Assembly: GCF_033568475.1 (NCBI RefSeq)
Contig: NW_027331831.1
Span: 7,564,001 to 7,628,000, forward strand
Source of the DNA: Henckelia pumila
Taxonomy: Eukaryota > Streptophyta > Magnoliopsida > Lamiales > Gesneriaceae
Reading direction: 5' to 3'
Length of the DNA: 64,000 bases
Shown: in pieces, positions 1 to 12,149 of the stretch
Layout of the letters: every line of letters starts with the position of its first letter
Position numbering within the stretch: the first letter of the stretch is position 1
The notes under the pieces: model-generated
The model's input: the letters and a program-made list of their open reading frames with translations, nothing else
What the model was told of the DNA's origin: nothing
The model's database searches: none
Position numbers and translations under genes: made by a program

Positions 1-1469
1 TATGAAAAGATTTTTGAGATTTGATGAGAAAAGATGTTGAATCTGAGAATTTTGGTGTGCATATTTTGAATGTAAATTTTTTATGCAAATATTTTGAAGA
101 TGATTGTCTTTGGGCAAATTTTCAAGGTTTTCAAAAGAGTCAAAAATATATTTTTGATGAAGCTTTGATGTTGAGATGTTTGGTAACAAGAGTTTTAAAG
201 AATCCAAAATCTGAAATTTTGGTGTTGGGTTATTTTTTGATGCGCTTTCGAGTTCAAAAACTTTGAGGAAGAATCGTTTGATGAGTTTTATGTCATGTTT
301 TGAATCCGTTTTTTGTTAGAAATCTATGTTTAAACGTTTGATTATGTATAAAATTATTTGAGAATAAAAGAGGAGTGTTTGCCTCCTTTTCGAAGTTGTC
401 TTCTGGTTCAGGCGCGCATAATTGCGCGCCCTAGCTTGGCCGATAGGTTGGAGCCTGCAAAATTGCGTGTTCCAGCCCATAGTGTTCTGTCCCGAGACTT
501 TCAATACATGTTTTTAAAGTTCAAAATTACTGTTTATGAATTTTTTTAAAGTGTTTTAAATATTTTTAAGAGTTCCTATGCAAAAAATTTCAAGTTTCGA
601 TGTCAAAAACGAAAAGAACGACTCACTTGGATCGGTGTAGTAATGTAATGCATTATATGCTAGTATGTTCTAACGATAGTTGTTCCCTGTGAAAATCATG
701 AAATGTTGTGAAATTTTAATGGAAATGTTTACCTTTTATTTTAGTTAGCATGCATGATTTTCAAGCATGAAAAGATTTAAAGAGTATGACATGTTAAGTT
801 TCAAGTTATTTTCAAGGTTCATGATAACATGATGAAGTTCATGATGAGAATGTTTTATGATGATAATTTTTTATGAAATTTTATGATGAAAAATGTCTAT
901 GATGAGAATGATGATGTCATGAGAGTTTATGATGATGATGTTTATAACGAGATAACATGACGAAGTTTATGATTATGATGATGTTTCGATGATGCATGGG
1001 AAAATATTTTGATGTTGTGTGTCCTTGTGGAAACAGCATGGGATTGGAATTACGGGATGAGCTTCGGGAGGGCCTTTTCGAAAAATGAAAGTTTAATGTG
1101 CATATCGATGATGGTCGGTATGGGACGGTACGCATATTGGCTTCGGTTGGTATGGGTTGTATCAAATATTATTGCTTGTTGTACAACGACCTTGATCACA
1201 GGAACCCAATGGTTCATAAATGGTGGTTACCATTGCTGAGAAGTTTAAATTATGTTCCAGATTTTTGTCTCATACTTAATAAAAATCAATTACAAAGATT
1301 CATATGAATTTTAAATTATGTTCTATATTTATATCCAAACATCAATAGAATAGCAAAATCTTTACATGATAGACTTAAGAAAAAAAACCAGTACCATTGA
1401 CTGAATAATACACATAAATTGTAAAAACCATTAAAAGATAGGTTCTAGAAATCCCGTGTCTTAAAATTG
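1..1469. other. Degenerate repeat-derived sequence, possible Ty3/gypsy LTR relic
   Basis: No credible gene. The stretch holds a GC-richer patch near 405-500, a low-complexity run of ATGATG-type repeats at about 830-1000, and a more complex block at 1010-1250. The texture resembles a decayed plant gypsy LTR or untranslated region, but I see no LTR ends or target-site duplication. Short ORFs here have no recognisable domain. It directly precedes a pararetrovirus-like fragment, so it may belong to another element inserted next to it. Confidence 0.3.
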
Positions 1470-2535
1470 CAGATCTCAAATTACCCAAAATAGTTGAAAC
1501 TTATGCATCAGATTTAGGATATGGAGACATTTTAAAACAAAAACATGAAGATAAAGATAGTGTAGTCCAGTATACGTCTGTCCATTGGAATGACACTCAG
1601 AAAAACTATTCTCCTATTAAAAAAGAAATTTTGAGCATTGTTTTATGCATTCAAAAATTGCAAAGTGATCTTCTAAATAAAAAATTCTTACTAAGAATAG
1701 ATTGTAAAAGTGCAAAAGAAGTTTTGCAAAAGGATGTTCAAAACCTTGCCTCAAAACAATATTTTGCAAGATGGCAAGCAATATTAAGTATATTTGATTT
1801 TGATATTGAATTTATTAAAAGTGATACAAATTTTTTTTACCAAATTTTCTTACCCGATAATTTCTTCAAAATAGATATGCCACCTAAACAAGATAAAAAT
1901 CCTAGTTAGACTGCTACAGAACAAGTAAAAACAAGAACTTGGTATGAAATTATTAAACAAGAAGAAGAAAAAGAATTAAAAGATAGAGCTCAATCAAAAT
2001 CACAGGTACGTAAGTGGTGATATTGAAAATAGAATTAAATTCTTAGAAATCTTTGGATATACCAGAAGTGAAAATTGCCTTAAATCAAGCTTTAAAAAAA
2101 ATAAACTTCTGACTAAAAACCTTTAAAAAAAGTTTTTATCAAAAATTCTTTTCAAGTTTTATCAAACTCCGAAAATTCTTCAAACTCCGAAAATTCTTCA
2201 AAACAATCATTTCATACATTAAATTCTCAACTTGCTCTTACTCAAACATCTCTAAATTCCCCATCAGAGTTTCATGAAAAACAAAATTGTCAAATAATTG
2301 TCCAAGTAGAAAAAGGTTTCTACGAACAAGATCCTTTTCAGACCCTTCAAAAATACTTTGGAAAAAAACGATATTATAAGCTTTGGGATGAAAAGAAAAC
2401 TCTTTTTTATTACCAAGCAATTTTGAAAACCACTGATTCCGTAGTTTTTAAAATTTTCTTTTTAGATGAAAAATATAAGGATCCAGCGTACTCTACATGC
2501 AAAATCCTTAGTGTTTTTGCTCCAAATGAATGAGG
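1470..2535 (+). mobile_element. Endogenous pararetrovirus (Caulimoviridae-like) fragment, fossil
   Basis: The translated sequence at about 1480-1910 resembles the end of a caulimovirid reverse transcriptase and its RNase H domain. Recognisable parts are an ASDLGYG-type motif, a YSPIKKEILSIV segment, an LLRIDCKSA segment and an ARWQAILSIFDFDIEFIK segment. The more 3' part, ending near 2535, reads as a degenerate downstream part of the same polyprotein and recurs in the second tandem copy at 3640-4158. The upstream polymerase, coat and movement regions are absent. It is an old, broken piece with several breaks. A Ty3/gypsy origin is possible, but the wording of the RNase H region fits Caulimoviridae better from memory. 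Confidence 0.6.
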
Positions 2536-3628
2536 ATCCAACATACTCAATGTATACATGTATAAGTATGATATTTGCTATTCATAGTTGAAATATAATA
2601 TTTTCACATAGTCAAAATACTCTAATTGATATCCTCAGCTTATTATATAAATATTTTTTCAACGAATAGCCATGAATTAAGTTTCATAAATTAATGTGGT
2701 TTAAATAAATAATCTCTATATAAGTTTAAATAATATTGAATTGGCCAATTCATGCGGAATTGGTCTTCACCGGTAGACTTGCCTTCTTCCAACCACGATC
2801 GAAAACGATTACGTACAGCACGACAAAGAATTGTCATAGCTGGTCATTTTTGTTCCCACTAACTCAAGTTGTAGTATTTTTTACGGTATTTTATTTTAAG
2901 AATTAAAAAAATCGAAATTTTTTATTATGAGTGATGTCCCGGTGAGAAAATATCCCGGACCAGGGTATAAGAAAACCCCGGAAGGTGTAAGTACCCGAAA
3001 AGGTCTCAAGAATCCCGGATGTCCCGGTGAGAAAATACCCCGGATTCGGGTATAAGGAAACCCCGGACCCGGGTATAAGGAAACCCCGAAGGGTGTAAAT
3101 ACCCGGGAATGCCTCAAGGATCCCGAGAGGTCGGTGGGACCCGAGCTTTTCTATCTTTAGGGCTAGGAAGCGGCCACGTCTCCTTAGAGTATAACAGATT
3201 CAAATCACATATCAAATCATTATTAACCACGTGCCAACGAGATGGGCTCTTTCCTGAAATTACGGGGTGTTTAAATCACACGTGGTAACCATCCCATCAT
3301 CCTGCAGGCTGTCAGTAAGCCCATACCCAATAATCATTGAGGACCCGGACGAACGAGTATAAAAACCGAGGGAGAATCTCAAGAGACATCATGATAATTC
3401 CGCACACACTCACTCTCTCAAATATCCGTATAAACTTCATTTCCAAGCGAATAAGGCACTCACCTATCTTCTCATCTGGGAATTTACCCACTCCCGGGTA
3501 CTCATTTTATGATAAACGCATCAATGAGTAATTCAACTGGTACAACAAAATTGTACAACAATTATTACATCATACAAAATTCAATACAATGGTTTTATTT
3601 ATCAAATCTCATGATACATTGAATACAG
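1996..3628. repeat. Tandem duplication, copy 1 (interrupted by a solo LTR)
   Basis: This block and the next (3629-4652) are head-to-tail copies of a ~1.03 kb unit. Both begin at an AAAATCACAGGTACGTAAG string and both end at GAATACAG. Without the 592-bp LTR and its target duplication, copy 1 is about 1036 bp and copy 2 about 1024 bp. The unit includes the 3' part of the pararetrovirus-like fragment plus about 500 bp of AT-rich non-coding sequence. Confidence 0.85.
2932..3523 (+). mobile_element. Solo LTR (family A), 592 bp, with 5-bp target duplication
   Basis: The sequence starts with TG, ends with CA and is flanked by the direct repeat ATGAG (2927-2931 and 3524-3528). The other tandem copy has the uninterrupted site at 4548-4552, which proves insertion. 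CCCGG-rich repeats fill its 5' part, and a TATAAAAA box lies near 3359. The 3' half matches the solo LTR at 7191-7910 (shared TAAATCACACGTG and a GATAA-CGCATCA end). No internal region remains, so this is a fossil left by LTR-LTR recombination. The superfamily cannot be told from an LTR alone; Ty3/gypsy is my guess. Confidence 0.85.
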
Positions 3629-4652
3629 AAAATCACAGGTACGTAAGTGGTGAACTGGTGATATTGAAAATAGAATTAAATTCTTAGAAATCTCTGAATA
3701 TCCCAGAAGTGAAAATTGCCTTAAATCAAGCTTTAAAAAAAATAAATTTCTGACTAAAAACCTTTAAAAGAAGTTTTTATCAAAAATTTCTTTCAAGTTT
3801 TATCAAACTCCGAAAATTCTTCAAAACAATCTTTTCATACATTAAATTCTCAACTTGCTCTTACTCAAACATCTCTAAATTCCCCATCAGAGTTTCTTGA
3901 AAAACAAAATTGTCAAACAATTGTCCAAGTAGAAAAAGGTTTCTACGAACAAGATCCTTTTCAGACTCTTCCAAAATACTTTGGAAAAGACGATATTATA
4001 AGCATTGGGATGAAAAGAAAACTCTTTTTTATTACCAAGCAATTTTGGAAACCACTGATTTCGTAGTTTTTAAAAATTTCTTTTTAGATGAAAAATATGA
4101 GGATCCAGCGTACTACTCTACGTGCAAAATCCTTAGTGTTTTTGCTCCAAATGACTGAGGATCCAACATACTCAATGTATGCATGTAGAAGTATGATATT
4201 TGCTATCATAGTTGAAATAGAATATTTTCACATAGTCAAAATACACTAATTGATATTCTCAGATTATTATATAAATATTTTTTTCAACGAATAGCCATGA
4301 ATTAAGTTTCATAAATTAATGTGGTTTAAATAAATAATCTCTATATAAGTTTAAATAATATTGAATTGGCCAATTCATGCGGAATTGGTCTTCACCGGTA
4401 GACTTGCCTTCTTCCAACCACGATCGAAAACGATTACAGCACGACAAAGAATTGTCATAACCGGTCATTTTTGTTCCCACTAACTCAAGTTGTATTATTT
4501 TTTACGGTATTCTATTTTAAAAATTAAAAAAATCGAAATTTTTCATTATGAGTAATTCAACTGGTACAACAAAATTGTACAACAATTATTGCATCATAAA
4601 AAATTCAATACAATGATTTTATTTATCAAATCTCATGATACATTGAATACAG
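3629..4652. repeat. Tandem duplication, copy 2 (empty site)
   Basis: Second copy of the ~1.03 kb unit described at 1996. It carries the uninterrupted ATGAG integration site at 4548-4552, where copy 1 holds a solo LTR. It is more than 90% similar to copy 1 by eye, with small indels. Confidence 0.85.
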
Positions 4653-4804
4653 AATATCACGATATAATAATTATAAATATTGTTGTATGATGTATTAATT
4701 GTACATTCAGTATTTTTTTTTTATATTTAATAAACGGATATACTAGAAAACAAAAGGAGAGAGACTTTTCTACTACACGGAACAATTATTTATTATCACA
4801 TAAA

Positions 4805-5000
4805 GGCCCCGTTTGGTTTCAAAAGTCAGGCCAAAAAAACACTTTTTTAGTGCTTTTTATTTAATAAAGTGTTTGATTGACCAAAAAAGTGCTTAAATAA
4901 GCATTTTTTAAAGTCAAAATTAGAGCTTTTTCAAAAACCAAAAATTATAGCTTAAAAAAGTGTTTTTTTAAAAAAATGTCTACCAAATCCAAACGGGGCC
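4805..5000. mobile_element. MITE of the GGCCCCGTTTGG terminal-repeat type
   Basis: A 196-bp element with inverted termini: GGCCCCGTTTGGTTT at 4805 and the complement of GGCCCCGTTTGGATTT at 5000. The interior is rich in AAAAAGTGCTT-type motifs, with no coding capacity. The termini resemble Tourist/PIF-Harbinger MITEs. Flanks offer only AAA on both sides as a possible 3-bp target duplication, so the superfamily is tentative. Confidence 0.7.
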
Positions 5001-5286
5001 AAACTCATATGATCAGATCAATGATTTCGTGAGTCAATTTTATGAAACTACTCTTTTATTTGAATCACCGCATGAAAATAAAATTGAACTTTTTATATTA
5101 AAGTATTACTTTACATTACAGTCAGTTTGACGCGTCTCACGAATATATATAAATCCATGGCATCCCGGAATCCGGTAACCTACTCATTTATTATTTGGTG
5201 TGTGGTTGACTTGACCGAGGACGATGATTCGTGGAAAAGACATGGCCAGCAGCAAGTTATCAACTGGGTATTAAAGATGCGTAGGC

Positions 5287-5295
5287 TATATATAT
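5287..5295 (+). promoter_or_regulatory. Probable TATA box of the PLAC8 gene
   Basis: TATATATAT lies about 115 bp upstream of the start codon at 5408. That would place transcription initiation near 5320 with a leader of about 85-90 nt. Confidence 0.5.
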
Positions 5296-5407
5296 GACCT
5301 GGTTAGTTGCTTTGCTAGACATCAATTATAATACATCAAATCAAAACATATAAATTATAATAGCATATAATATCATATTTAATTTCTTCCGAGTAAGATA
5401 GAACGGG

Positions 5408-6248
5408 ATGGAAAAGTCATACGGCCAACCACCGGCGGCAACGGGCATACCTATGCCGGCTCTGCACGTTCAAGGCGGGGCTCAGGGCGAATGGTCCTCT
5501 GGTCTCTGTGATTGCTTCTCCGATGTCCCCAATTGTAAGTAGTACCTAGCTATATATATATATTATAGCATATGCAATAATTATCTCTCCTATATATAGA
5601 AATTAAGTAACATTTTATTATGTATATGTGCACACAGGTTGCTTGACATGTTGGTGCCCCTGCATCACATTTGGACAAATTGCTGAGATAGTTGATAAAG
5701 GGTCCACTTGTGAGTCATTTAATTAAGTACATATTCAATTATTGATCTTTTGTTTGATTTGTATTTATATATTGATCAATATATATGATGTAAATGTAAT
5801 TGTTTCCCTGAATTAGCTTGCGGAGCGAGTGGGGCTCTGTACGCCCTAATAGCAGTTGTCACGGGATGTTCTTGTATATATTCGTGCTTCTATCGATCCC
5901 GGATGAGGACTCAGTACATGCTGCCGGAGTCCCCTTGCGGAGATTGTCTGGTTCATTGTTGTTGCGAAACATGCGCCCTGTGCCAAGAATATCGTGAGCT
6001 CCAACACCGTGGATTCGATATGTCTATTGGTACGTAAATACTATGTTACATGTATTAGCTAGAGAGCACCAATTTCTATTCTTAACATGGAATCTACTGC
6101 TCTTTATTAATTATATTAATCTTATGTATAAATTAATTTGTTATGTGATTGAAAATATATATATATAGGATGGCATGGCAACATGGAGAAACAAAATCAA
6201 GGACAAGGGATGACAGCAGCTCCGTTTGTAGGAGGAATGAACAGATAA
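5408..6248 (+). CDS. PLAC8-family protein, PLANT CADMIUM RESISTANCE (PCR)-like
   Basis: Four exons by GT-AG signals: 5408-5534, 5638-5709, 5817-6029, 6169-6248, giving 163 residues. The Pro/Gly-rich N-terminus (1-30) is followed by the PLAC8/Cys-rich domain. Visible are the signature CCLTCWCPC at residues 43-51, a hydrophobic segment at about 73-91, a Cys-rich [15 protein letters not shown] block at 114-128 and the family ending [14 protein letters not shown]. Arabidopsis PCR1/PCR2 are small plasma-membrane proteins linked to Cd/Zn efflux and tolerance; tomato fw2.2 and maize CNR relatives restrain cell number. I cannot tell metal transport from cell-number roles by sequence alone. Length and three-intron layout are usual for the family. 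It sits alone, flanked by transposon debris. Confidence 0.92.
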
Positions 6249-6345
6249 TTGCCCAAATGTGTGTGTGATCGATCTATGTTGGATAATGTTTGTTATTCGA
6301 TATGTAAAAGTTTCAAGCTGTAATTTGTAATAATGTTTTGTCGTA

Positions 6346-6356
6346 AATAAAATAAA
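6346..6356 (+). terminator. Poly(A) signals of the PLAC8 gene
   Basis: Two overlapping AATAAA hexamers about 100 nt after the stop codon. Confidence 0.55.
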
Positions 6357-7185
6357 TGTTCTTGTGTGAAAAATAGAAAGTACCAGTTGCCCTTGATTTT
6401 CAAGTTTTAGATTGATTTTTTTTTTTTTTTGAATTTATTGTGATAACATTTACATTCCAGCTGGATCTATAAAAATTCAAAAGTAATTAAATATAATTTT
6501 TGATCTATGTGTGTGAGGGGTAAAATATGAGTTTTGTCACGTGTGAGACTTTACTTACATGGAACATTTGGTACTAAAAAGTAAAAAATCACCTAATGAT
6601 ATTAGGGAAATTTCCCTAACATATTGTTTGATTTGAGTAACCGAATCTATTTTTCAAATTATTTCGGTTTGATCGGTAATTTTGGTTGAATCGAGTCAAA
6701 ACCCGATTATAACATAATTGGGATTTTTTTTCCCCAAACAACTATTATTATGAATAAGTTAATTGTGAAGTAAACTAATAAAATATTATGCAAAATTAAG
6801 TTCAACCCAGAACCAAGTACAGGTTTTTATTTTCAATGCTCAAATCTGTGAATTGTGAGGCACTTTTGTTCTGGGTTTGGGTAAAAAATGTCCTTCGGTT
6901 TTGGATCAGGAAATGGCCAGTCGTATTTATTGTGGGCGCCATTAGTTGGACCAAAACAATATTTTTGCAACTTCGGCAACAAAACAATCTCGAGTGAGGA
7001 TGAAAACTGAAATCAGGCCCAGCTGTAACCCGGTCCATGATTCTGATATATATTTCGAATATATATATATATACAATAAACTAAAATGAGCGAAACTATG
7101 CCAAAAAGTCATGAATATTTCACAGATAACGATGTTAAAATGTTGGAAAGATAAAAACAGAAGAAAAAGTAAATTTTATTTATTA
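6357..7185. other. Intergenic, nothing recognised
   Basis: AT-rich sequence with a T14-type run near 6420 and a (TA)n patch near 7055-7072. No ORF with a recognisable domain and no clear repeat ends. Confidence 0.5.
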
Positions 7186-7190
7186 CCATG

Positions 7191-7910
7191 TGATATAACC
7201 CGGGGAGTATAAGCACTCGGGAGACCCCGGGAGGTTCGGGTGGCTAGGAAACAGCGTGTGGTGATATCCTAGTAGGATATCCCGGGTGGCCAAAATCCCA
7301 GGTGATACCCTGCAAGCCGGGTGGTCGGGACAGCGGAGCAGGTCCTAGCCCGACTATCTTTAGGGAGTGTGATGATATAACCCGGGGAGTATAAGCACTC
7401 GGGAGACCCCGAGAGGTCCGGGTGGCTAGGAAACAGCGTGTGGTGATATCCTAGTAGGATACCCCGGGTGGCCAAAACCCGGGTGGCACCCTGCAAGCCG
7501 GGTGGTCGGGACAGCGGAGCAGGTCCTAGCCCCACTATCTTTAGGGAGTGTGATGATATAACCCGGGGAGTATAAGCACTCGGGAGACCCCGGGAGGTCC
7601 GGATGGCTAGGAAACAACCACGTCTGCTTAGAGTGTGTCAGAAGCAAATCCCCGACCAAATCATTATGGACCATGCTCTAACGGAGTGGGTTTTTTCCTG
7701 AAACTACGGATGTCTAAATCACACGTGATGGCCGTCCCATCACCCTGAAAGCCGTCAGTCAGCCCATACCCAGTAATCATTGAAAGCCCAAGGGGACCAT
7801 TATAAAAGCAAGAGAGGACTCGCTTTCAGAAGGAGGCACGAGAATTCACCCATCTTTTTTGTCCGGGAGTTTCCTCACCTCCGGATAGTCATTTTGTGAT
7901 AATCGCATCA
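7191..7910 (+). mobile_element. Solo LTR (family A) with internal tandem repeats, 720 bp
   Basis: Starts TGATATAACCC, ends GCATCA, and is flanked by CCATG on both sides (7186-7190 and 7911-7915). The 5' part is a tandem array with a period of about 181 bp: units begin at 7191, 7373 and 7554, the last running into the unique LTR body. Each unit carries CCCGGGGAGTATAAGCACTCGGG. A TATAAAAG box is near 7801. It belongs to the same family as the solo LTR at 2932-3523, which lacks this array. ORFs of 80-90 codons here are repeat artefacts. Fossil. Confidence 0.85.
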
Positions 7911-7923
7911 CCATGTATTAGTA

Positions 7924-8091
7924 AGTTAGATCCTAACTATACAGGGCTCTGCCTTGAGATAGATCTAACGGTGGATATTTATCAATAAATGTGGGATTCA
8001 TTATTTTTTAGTGGACCTTGCGTGTATTGATAAATGAGGACCATTAGATCTATCATGGAGGTAATGCCTGTATAGGTAGGTTGAAATGAAC
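7924..8091. mobile_element. Fold-back MITE, copy 1
   Basis: About 168 bp that folds on itself almost end to end: CCTAACTATACAGG on the left pairs with CCTACCTATACAGG on the opposite strand at the right, and GATAGATCTAACGG pairs with GATAGATCTAATGG. A second copy lies at 20357-20523. No coding capacity. The superfamily is unknown to me, and no target duplication is evident. Confidence 0.75.
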
Positions 8092-8707
8092 TATTTATTT
8101 GAGATGATTTTAGTTCGAACAAGCTGCGTTAATTTAGATAGTGTTTAAAAAAACTCTAAAGTATTTCTTAAAAAGAAATTTCAAACATTTCTTTAATGCT
8201 AAAACGATTTCCAAAATCGCAAATATTTTTTATTTCTTTTTGTTTTAATTCTAATTTTTAACGAAGAGATGTACATCAGTTCATTGGCCATCTCAGAGTT
8301 GTAGACTTGGGATAACATTTTTCCCATAGAAAGTAAGACAATAACATTTGTCCGAAAAGCACAAATTCGAGTGGAAAATAGCATTGTTTTCACCAAAATG
8401 ATTAAAACTGTACTCCAAAGAGACTGGGGGGGCAATGTTAGATTGGTGTAAAGAGCGATAATTGAATGTTATGATCCACTTGAATTATCTGATGTATTTA
8501 GATGATCACGTAATTTTATTGCTTGATATCACATATAATGAATATGACATATGGTATGAAAAATTTCAAAAAAAAATTTCAGGATGCGACAACATCTCAT
8601 TGTGCACTTTAAGGTAGATGTTTATCCTCATATGTAGAGTCTACTAATAAATATTTACCCGACTACTTTTAGATTTGCTATAAATAACATTCCATTAACT
8701 CGTATCA

Positions 8708-8951
8708 TTCTATCCGTCTCGATTATATATGTCATTTTTTTTGTCTCAAATATATAAGCTTACGTTATATTTAGTAATATTTTTTTACTAATATATTCAT
8801 GTTAACTGAAATTGTGGCATTGTGCAAATATTTTTTTGAATATATTAAATAAGGATAAAATGATAAGTTTATATATAATTTACCTTTTCAATTTTTTTTA
8901 AAAATTTGTGTAGAAAAAAAATAGAACTATATAATTGAGGCAAATAAAATA
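8708..8951. mobile_element. Degenerate Stowaway-like MITE
   Basis: The left end reads CCGTCTCGATTATATATGTC and the right end is an imperfect inverse (ACTATATAATTGAGGC). The layout recalls Stowaway/Tc1-mariner MITEs with CTCCCTCCGTCCC ends, here heavily eroded. Confidence 0.4.
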
Positions 8952-10746
8952 TATATCTAATTAGATTTTGAATCTACGTTATCATGAAAAAGATATCGTA
9001 CTTAGTATAATAATAAAAAAAATACAGAGTAAATAATCGTCTTCTGAATTTGTGATTTAAAAAAAAGGATAAAAAGTGGGAGAGCCTTGAATTCAATAAA
9101 GTGAAATTAGAACACTCAAATCAGTAAACGGATGCACACGTAAAAGAAGAAGTCTAATATAGTTTGAATGATGATGACGATAATAATTACGAGACACTAT
9201 GATTAATATCGGGCACCTCTCTTCCCTAGACACACAGTAAATCATCACCCATCCAATTCTTTACCTTGGTTTTGGTGAAAACACAATCATTATTTTTACC
9301 TTTATATCTTAATTACCTTGCACTTTCTTTCTTTTTTCCTTAAATACCCATTTTCGGATACTTTTTTTTCAGTCCCCAAAAAAAAAATGTGTATATGATG
9401 TATTTTGAAAGGATTTTACGAATTCTAATGTGCCTAAATTTGTTGATATATGCTTTTTTTAAAAAAAAATTATTGATTGATATTATCTTTTGGTGTTGCT
9501 TTCAATATTTCTGAAACTTGGAGCAATATTACTGACCTACTAGATGTTTAAAAGATCAAGCAATCTTCAAATTTTCGAAAAATTGAATCGAAAGCACTAC
9601 CAAAAAGAGGCACCCATTCAAATCACTTTTCCAATCCAAACCAAACAAGAATTAACTTAGCAATCCAGGGTCTACCACATAAGAATGTTAATCTCATCTC
9701 TATCGAATATTACAATTCAAAGCTCAAATGAATCATCGATACACAATATTTAGTATTTTTTTGGAATTTTAAAACAACTAAATTAAATAAAAAGATATGT
9801 ACTTGAAATAATTATAGCTGGAAAAAGCTGTTTCAACCAATGAGTAACATAATAAAAGAAGCCCTTGTGTTCTTTTTTATGATTTATATGAAAATAAAGT
9901 GGGTTTACAATCATCTAAATGGCATAGGCGTGTAATCATTTCAAATTATAGAAAACGTGTGAAGTCTCATGATTTGGTGGTATTATTGTTACTACTTCGA
10001 AAGAAAAAAATTGTTTGGTCATTGGGTTTTTAAAAAATCTAAATTGTAAGAAATACTCCATACTCGTACCTATACCTAATTCCTAAAAAAATGTATAATT
10101 TATTGATTTGTGCAAAATTTCTCCATGGAAAACTTTAAGCAACAAATTCATACTCAATTATGAACCACTAGTTGTAACTTGTAAGTCATGTTGCACCACG
10201 TACCAGCTTTCAACATTTTATTTTGAAACAAGATACTATAGTTTAAGTTTATCTTGCGAGGTAAATTCGACTTTTGTTTCGTTCGAAATGATTTTTACGT
10301 ATATATATTCAGGTCGATTTAACTTGTATTTACAATAAATATTATCTCGTGAGTTTTTAGAATCTTTCCCAATTTTATACATAAATAATTAATTAGATTT
10401 TGTGTCCCCCAAAATTAATATAAATGACATTATTTAATTTAATTTATTATTTATTCAATGGGGAAAAAGGGGGAAATCCGTAGAGGGGTTGAACAATCAT
10501 GTCATTTGCGTGGAAAGAAGGTAGAGGGAAAAAGGCCTGCGGAGGAGAAGCAAATCCAACCGTTGATCGTTCGCTCGAGTGTTGAATCGTGGCCGTTGAT
10601 GTGATTAAAGCGAAAATTAATTCATCATGGGCCATTAAAAGAGAAGGGTGGACCAAACAAAATTTCTTATCAATTTCCTGAGGCTGAGCGAATTCTTGTT
10701 TGTTTACCTTTTTACCCTTTAGCTCTTTTTTTTTTTAATTTTTAAA

Positions 10747-10780
<34 letters not shown>

Positions 10781-12149
10781 GGATCACCCCTTAAATGAAT
10801 CATGAATGTGAGTAGAGGAAGAGTAGTGTACTGGTGTATATTTAATTTAATCGGTAGAATTTTATTTTTTTTAATAAAAAAAGTCATTTAATTCGATATT
10901 TGATTGGGTCCCTCCCATTTGATTTATGGGTCAATTTCACATTGCATTGAATATTTTTGTTCTTAGAGTTTTGTGCAAGGCTGAACCATCATTTTCTTTG
11001 CTGACAAATCGATCTAAAGGCATTACACATTTAAATTTTGTCTACTCGTTTTCATCAACCTTGATAATTTTGTTGTGATAAAAGCAGAAGGTGGGTGAAA
11101 ATGCTATATATATCGATACATAAGAACAAGTAATCGTGACACGGGACAATTTTAAATTTAAGTGAATCTAATATATGAAATAAAACTTTAAGTTTTTTAT
11201 ATGAATTTAATGATATCAAACCAATCAATATATTTACAAACATATAAATATATAAAAAAGTTAAGAATAAATTTGTTAATTTTTTTTTACTATCGAGGGT
11301 AACTATTTAAAATATGTAGGTGTCTTGAGGAATTTTTTAAAATAAATTATATTATCATTAAAATATTTAATATTTTAAATTTCTTTGATTTAAAAAAATC
11401 AATTATTAATCATGCCTTTTGTGGTTGACCATTTTCTCATCATTTTTGTTCATAAATTTTTTCTTCACTATTCACATTTACTTGTGCCTAATCTACACTT
11501 TTTAGAATACTACTTACTTCTCATATTTACTAATGTTATGATATGTTTTGCTTGTTGAATGTTGCGTAACAATACACCTACTCTACATTCACGTATAGTT
11601 AATGTGCTTAATTAATTTATAGCTACAACCGAATTGATAAGTTATTACTATTTTTGAAATAGACCGATATTATTTGATTCGAAAAAATCTCAAATACATT
11701 AAATATGTTTTAAACCTACATTATTTTGGTTGATAATTTATAAGCTGTTAGTAAATATACCTAAATTTAAACTACCACACAGTTTCAAACTTTTATGCTA
11801 CAAGGGTAGGTTTGGATATAAAAACTATATCTTAAAAATAATTTGTATTATAAATAACTAATTGAAGGCTAATTTCATCAAGCCAAACATTAATTTGTAT
11901 TATATTAAAATAAATTAAAACAGGGGCAATTTGGGCAAAAGAAAAAAAAACATCCAAAGAGGAAAGTTTGCGTACACGGTCAATACTACTCATTAATCGT
12001 AGATGGTAACGATGACGTGGCGAGATATGATTCGCTGAATTAATAACAATAAGAACAAAAGGAAACCTCCCGTCGACGAAATATAGATACTACACAGCTA
12101 TAGATACATATATACTCACAAGCTATAGATATAGAGAGAGAAAGAGAGA
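8952..12149. other. Intergenic region and upstream region of the LCR-like gene
   Basis: No gene recognised. It holds an (ATT)n microsatellite at 10749-10780, poly-A/T runs and scattered ORFs without domains. Close to the LCR gene are an ACGT-core bZIP-type site, TGACGTGG, at 12013-12020, candidate TATA motifs (ATATAGATA near 12082, CATATATA near 12108) and a GA-rich pyrimidine/purine tract at 12132-12150 just before the uORF. Confidence 0.5.
10749..10780. repeat. (ATT)n microsatellite
   Basis: An uninterrupted run of about ten ATT units. Confidence 0.9.

Noticed and set aside
7269-7674. Pro/Gly/Ser-rich minus-strand ORFs of 82-88 codons
   Set aside because: They are products of the 181-bp tandem repeats within the solo LTR.
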